Positions 60,335-64,000 of a stretch of 64,000 nt of DNA are shown here, piece after piece. A program made the translations under genes and the position numbers. The stretch lies in contig NZ_CP045201.1 in NCBI RefSeq assembly GCF_014899185.1, positions 3,635,501-3,699,500 of the forward strand. Reading direction: 5' to 3'. Positions within the stretch are counted from its first letter, which is position 1, and each line of letters begins with the position of its first letter. Below the pieces are notes generated by a model that ran no database searches, was not told the DNA's origin, and saw only the letters and a list, made by a program, of their open reading frames with translations. This DNA comes from Pseudooceanicola spongiae (GTDB lineage Bacteria > Pseudomonadota > Alphaproteobacteria > Rhodobacterales > Rhodobacteraceae).

Positions 60335-61894
60335 GTGTCGACATCCCAGCCAAGCCCCACTGAACCCGGCCTTTATGCCGCGCGAGAACCGATCTTTCCG
60401 CGCCGTGTGCAGGGCAAGTTCCGCCAGTTGAAGTGGGTGATCATGGCGCTGACGCTGGGGGTCTATTACCTGACGCCCTGGATCCGCTGGGATCGTGGCC
60501 CGAACCTGCCCGATCAGGCGGTGCTGATCGACATGAGCAGCCGGCGGTTCTTTTTCTTCTGGATCGAGATCTGGCCGCATGAGTTCTATTTTGTCGCAGG
60601 CCTGCTGGTGATGGCGGGGCTGGGGCTGTTCCTCTTCACATCCGCCTTGGGCCGGGTCTGGTGCGGTTACACCTGCCCACAGACGGTCTGGACGGATCTG
60701 TTCATCCTTGTCGAGCGCTGGATCGAGGGCGACCGCAACGCCCGCCTGCGCCTGCATCGCCAGAAGAAATGGGATTTCCGCAAGGCCCGCCTGCGGGTGA
60801 CGAAGTGGGTGGTCTGGCTGCTGATCGGCCTCGCCACCGGCGGGGCGTGGGTGTTCTATTTCGCCGATGCGCCGACCCTGCTGCGCGATCTGGTGACGCT
60901 GAGCGCGCATCCGGTCGCCTATGGCACCATGGCCTTTCTGACGCTGACCACCTTTGTCTTCGGTGGCTTCATGCGCGAACAGATCTGCATCTACGCCTGC
61001 CCATGGCCGCGCATTCAGGCGGCGATGATGGACGAGGACACGATCACCGTCGCTTACCGCGAATGGCGAGGAGAGCCGCGCGGCAAGCACCGTCGCCGTG
61101 CCGAGATGCAGGAAAAGACCAACAAGGCGCTGGATCTGCGGATAGCTGGCCCGAAAGAGGGGGGCACCGTGCCGTTCCTTGCGATGCCGGGGATGCCTGC
61201 GGGTGTTGGCGGGCCGATCCCGGCCAAGGAAACCTTGGGTGATTGCATTGATTGCAACGCCTGCGTCAACGTCTGCCCGATGGGGATCGACATCCGCGAC
61301 GGTCAACAGATGGCCTGCATCACCTGTGCGCTCTGCATTGATGCCTGTGACGACGTAATGGACAAGATCGGCAAACCGCGTGGGCTGATCGACTATATGG
61401 CGCTGACGGACGAAACCGCCGAGCGCGCCGGAGCCACGCCGCGCCGGGTCTGGCGGCATGTGATGCGGCCGCGGACCATCATGTACACGCTGCTCTGGGC
61501 GACGGTCGGGCTGGGGCTGGTGTTCGCGCTGTTCATCCGCTCGGACATCGACATGACGGTCGCTCCGGTGCGCAATCCGACCTTCATCACCCTGTCCGAC
61601 GGCACCATCCGCAACGTCTACGACGTGCGCCTGCGCAACAAGAACGGCGAGGCCCGCCCCTTCCGCCTGTCGGTCGCGGGGGATGCGGCGTTGGTCGTCT
61701 CGGTCGAGGGCAGCTCTGACGCGACCGTCACCGTGCCGGCCGACAGCGCTGAGCTCGCGCGTCTGTATGTCGAGGCGGCGCCGGGCACTGAGGCCGCGGG
61801 CGAGGAGCGCACGGACTTCAGGCTCTGGGTCGAGGATATGACCAACGGCGACCGGGCCAGCCGGGATACGGTCTTCAACGGAAGGGACAATTGA
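60335..61894 (+). CDS. ccoG: Cytochrome c oxidase accessory protein CcoG (RdxB/FixG)
   Basis: 519-residue membrane iron-sulfur protein needed for cbb3 assembly, thought to act in copper reduction. N-terminal transmembrane helices at about residues 35-55 and 85-107 are followed by GRVWCGYTCPQTVWTD near residue 108, more helices and YACPWPRIQAAMMDEDT near residue 222. Two [4Fe-4S] motifs lie at CIDCNACVNVCPMGID (about residues 306-321) and CITCALCIDACDDV (about residues 329-342). I use the GTG at 60335 (VSTSQPSPTEPGLY); longer frames run into the FNR box. Its stop overlaps the ccoH start (TGATG). Confidence 0.95.
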   Translation: MSTSQPSPTEPGLYAAREPIFPRRVQGKFRQLKWVIMALTLGVYYLTPWIRWDRGPNLPDQAVLIDMSSRRFFFFWIEIWPHEFYFVAGLLVMAGLGLFLFTSALGRVWCGYTCPQTVWTDLFILVERWIEGDRNARLRLHRQKKWDFRKARLRVTKWVVWLLIGLATGGAWVFYFADAPTLLRDLVTLSAHPVAYGTMAFLTLTTFVFGGFMREQICIYACPWPRIQAAMMDEDTITVAYREWRGEPRGKHRRRAEMQEKTNKALDLRIAGPKEGGTVPFLAMPGMPAGVGGPIPAKETLGDCIDCNACVNVCPMGIDIRDGQQMACITCALCIDACDDVMDKIGKPRGLIDYMALTDETAERAGATPRRVWRHVMRPRTIMYTLLWATVGLGLVFALFIRSDIDMTVAPVRNPTFITLSDGTIRNVYDVRLRNKNGEARPFRLSVAGDAALVVSVEGSSDATVTVPADSAELARLYVEAAPGTEAAGEERTDFRLWVEDMTNGDRASRDTVFNGRDN

Positions 61895-62367
61895 TGGAAA
61901 ACGCAGTGAAACCGGGCTTTACGCTGAAGGGTTGGCATGTGCTGGTGGGGTTCGTCGCGGCGTTCAGCGTGATCATCACCGTCAACGTGGTGATGGCAAC
62001 GCAGGCGATCCGCACTTTTCCGGGGCTGGAGGTCGCCAATTCCTACGTTGCCAGTCAGGAGTTCGACACCCGCCGCGCGGCGCAGGAAAAGCTCGGCTGG
62101 ACGGTCTACGCCGATGACGCGGATGGCTGGGTGCATCTGCGCATCACCGACCGCGATGGCACGTCGGTGCGCGCAAAAGAGCTGCAGGCCGTGGTTGGTC
62201 GCGCCACCGTGCGCACGCAGGATGTCACCCCGGCCTTTGCCTATAACGGCAGCTACTACGAGGCGCCGCTGGCGCTGGCGGGCGGCAAATGGGACGTGCG
62301 GATCAACGCGACGGCTGAGGATGGCACCGCCTTTACCCAGCGGGTCATCCTGCATGTGACGCGGTAA
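61894..62367 (+). CDS. ccoH: FixH family protein (CcoH, cbb3 assembly)
   Basis: 157-residue single-span membrane protein that helps cbb3 oxidase maturation. The N-terminal GFTLKGWHVLVGFVAAFSVI helix (about residues 10-35) is followed by the NVVMATQAIRTFPGLEVANS segment and a beta-rich periplasmic domain. Translation is coupled to ccoG by the TGATG overlap and to ccoI by a 4-bp gap. Confidence 0.93.
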   Translation: MENAVKPGFTLKGWHVLVGFVAAFSVIITVNVVMATQAIRTFPGLEVANSYVASQEFDTRRAAQEKLGWTVYADDADGWVHLRITDRDGTSVRAKELQAVVGRATVRTQDVTPAFAYNGSYYEAPLALAGGKWDVRINATAEDGTAFTQRVILHVTR

Positions 62368-62371
62368 CGCC

Positions 62372-64000
62372 ATGGCCGAGGCGATTCCCTTTGCGGCCTG
62401 TCCGGCCTGTGGCGTGGCCCCCGCGGCGGGCGAAATTGCGGCGCGCGCGCTTCGGGACGTGACGCTGATGCTGTCGATCCCGGGCATCCACTGCGCCGCC
62501 TGCATCGACACGGTGGAGCGCGCGTTGAACGCCGAACCGGGGGTGCAGGGCGCGCGGGTGAACCTGACGCTGAAGCGCGCTCAGGTGCAGGCCGAGGCCG
62601 GGGTAGAGGCCGCCAGTCTGGTGCGCGCGGTCGAGGCGGCGGGCTACGAGGCGCATGAGCTGGACGCGGGCGCGATTGCCGCCACGGCGACCGACCGCGC
62701 GGGCCGGGAGCTGCTGATGCGCCTTGCCGTGGCCGGGTTCGCCAGCATGAACGTCATGCTGCTGTCCGTTTCGGTCTGGGCGGGGGCGGAGGACGCGACG
62801 CGCGACATGTTCCACTGGATCAGCGCGGCGATCACCTTTCCCGCCATCGCCTTCTGCGCCCAGCCGTTCTTTCGCAACGCCTGGCGGGCGCTGCGGGTGG
62901 GTCGGCTGAACATGGATGTGCCGATCTCTCTGGCGATCCTGCTGGCGCTTGGCACCTCCCTCTGGGAGACGATCCTGTCGGGCGAGGACGCCTATTTCGA
63001 CGCGGCGCTGACGCTGACGTTCTTCCTGCTGGCGGGGCGCTATCTGGACCACCGCACCCGGGCCATGGCGCGCTCTGCCGCCGAGGAGCTGGCGGCGCTG
63101 GAGGTGCCGCGCGCGCTGGTCCTGCGCGACGGGGGCGAGGTGCTGGTGCCCGTGGGCGAGGTTGTCTTGGGAGACCTTGTTCGGGTGCGCCCGGGTGGCC
63201 GGATGCCGGTCGACGGAGAAATTGTCGAGGGATCCTCGGAGCTTGATCGCAGCCTGCTGACAGGTGAGACACTGCCGGTGCAGGCGATGCCGGGCCAGCT
63301 GGTCAGCGCGGGCGAGGTCAATCTGACGGGGCCGCTGCTGGTGCGGGCGACGGCGGTGGGGCGCGATACGTCCTTGCACCGCTTGGCAGATCTGGTGGCG
63401 ATCGCCGAAAGCGGGCGCAGCCGGTACACCTCGCTGGCGGATCGCGCCGCGCGGCTCTATGCGCCGGGGGTGCATATCCTGTCGGCGCTGGCCTTTGCGG
63501 GCTGGTGGCTGGGCACCGGCGATCTGCGCATCGCGCTGAACATTGCGGCGGCGGTGCTGATCATCACCTGCCCCTGTGCCCTCGGGCTGGCGGTGCCGGC
63601 GGTGACGACGGCGGCCTCGGGGCGGCTGTTCCGGCGCGGCATGCTGATCAAGCACGAGACTGCGCTGGAGCGGATGGCGCTGGTCGACACCGTCGTCTTC
63701 GACAAGACCGGCACGCTGACCGCCGGGGTGCCTGTGGCGATCAACATTGACGATTTCGACGACGCAACGCTGGGCATCGCGCTGGCACTGGCCGAGGCGT
63801 CGTCGCATCCGCTGAGCCGCGCGCTGGTGCAGGCACTGGCCGGGCGGGTGCGTCCTGCGGTACTCAGCGATCTGCGCGAGGTGCCGGGCTATGGCACCGA
63901 AGCGCTTCTGGACGGCGCGCTGGTGCGGCTGGGGCGGGCGGAGTGGTGCGGCGCGCAACCGGGCGCGCAGACCTCGGCGCATTTGCAGGCGGGCGGGCAG
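62372..64000 (+). CDS. ccoI: Copper-translocating P-type ATPase CcoI (FixI), 3' end cut by window
   Basis: The reading frame is open from the ATG at 62372 to the last base; 543 residues are visible of an expected 720-740. N-terminal CPACG (residues 10-14) and a heavy-metal domain motif GIHCAAC (residues 38-44) bind copper. The transmembrane CPC motif is at about residues 400-402, the actuator TGE at about 297-299, the phosphorylation DKTGT at about 444-448, and the SSHPLSRAL motif near residue 477. It exports or delivers copper for the CuB centre of CcoN. ccoS would be expected just beyond the window. Confidence 0.95.
   Translation, partial: MAEAIPFAACPACGVAPAAGEIAARALRDVTLMLSIPGIHCAACIDTVERALNAEPGVQGARVNLTLKRAQVQAEAGVEAASLVRAVEAAGYEAHELDAGAIAATATDRAGRELLMRLAVAGFASMNVMLLSVSVWAGAEDATRDMFHWISAAITFPAIAFCAQPFFRNAWRALRVGRLNMDVPISLAILLALGTSLWETILSGEDAYFDAALTLTFFLLAGRYLDHRTRAMARSAAEELAALEVPRALVLRDGGEVLVPVGEVVLGDLVRVRPGGRMPVDGEIVEGSSELDRSLLTGETLPVQAMPGQLVSAGEVNLTGPLLVRATAVGRDTSLHRLADLVAIAESGRSRYTSLADRAARLYAPGVHILSALAFAGWWLGTGDLRIALNIAAAVLIITCPCALGLAVPAVTTAASGRLFRRGMLIKHETALERMALVDTVVFDKTGTLTAGVPVAINIDDFDDATLGIALALAEASSHPLSRALVQALAGRVRPAVLSDLREVPGYGTEALLDGALVRLGRAEWCGAQPGAQTSAHLQAGGQ

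Noticed and set aside
1-64000. CRISPR array, prophage, integron, insertion sequence or tRNA gene
   Set aside because: No regularly spaced direct repeats with unique spacers, no transposase or integrase frame, and no tRNA-like T-arm with a matching acceptor stem were found on reading both strands.

Overview
The window looks like a chromosomal segment of a Rhodobacteraceae-type alphaproteobacterium (order Rhodobacterales). The DNA is GC-rich, and it carries an L-malyl-CoA/beta-methylmalyl-CoA lyase of the Rhodobacter type, FnrL next to hemN and the cbb3 oxidase genes, the dnaX-ybaB-recR block, COQ9, a TrcR (DUF1013) regulator and a small alphaproteobacterial SRP RNA. The genus cannot be fixed from the sequence alone. 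I see no prophage, insertion sequence, CRISPR array, tRNA or rRNA. The first gene (tctB) and the last gene (ccoI) are cut by the window edges.

Layout. 1-5794: a TctAB carboxylate transporter converging on a hyuB-hyuA-allA amide/ureide operon. 6241-7416: a hemerythrin-like protein and a flavin reductase. 7491-11505: accA, a LysE exporter with its divergent Lrp regulator, a periplasmic protein and mcl1. 11748-14777: dgcN, dgcA and a class IV D-amino-acid aminotransferase, which together look like a D-glutamate/D-amino-acid catabolic operon. 14955-19044: a secreted unknown, DUF1244, a tautomerase-like isomerase, N-formylglutamate amidohydrolase, pyruvate kinase and a small membrane protein. 19206-24277: rpmI-rplT, then pheS and pheT, separated by an A+T-rich orphan gene and a YrhK protein. 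24431-34454: mostly single housekeeping or accessory genes (PhnA-like, GST, mscL, Lrp, rpsU, COQ9, quinone oxidoreductase, SDR, RNase T2, trcR, FAD oxidase, membrane protein). 34488-40080: ald, recR-ybaB-dnaX, a zinc metallopeptidase and the SRP RNA. 40232-45444: cpdB, nudC, an SRPBCC protein, pheA and a membrane-anchored cytochrome c. 45653-51747: a yejABEF peptide importer. 51753-64000: the microaerobic respiration block hemN / fnrL / usp / ccoNOQP / lysR / ccoGHI.

How it works together. The right end is a coherent oxygen-responsive regulon. FNR boxes of the form TTGAY-N4-RTCAA lie in the hemN-fnrL gap, the usp-ccoN gap and ahead of ccoG. FnrL would therefore switch on anaerobic heme synthesis, the high-affinity cbb3 oxidase and its copper/assembly factors. 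The dgc operon and mcl1 share a divergent promoter region that carries a TTTGCAAA palindrome.

Most unusual observations. (1) The YejF-like double ATPase carries an in-frame insertion of about 90 residues, predicted to be a two-helix membrane hairpin, inside the helical subdomain of its first nucleotide-binding domain. (2) Three intergenic copies of a 44-bp element are each built of exactly four 11-bp ACCG units. (3) A second dispersed intergenic repeat occurs five times, and in two places its end appears to supply the ribosome binding site of the next gene. (4) A HyuA homologue has lost both GGT phosphate-loop motifs. (5) A palindrome overlaps the start codon of the LysR gene that splits ccoNOQP from ccoGHI.
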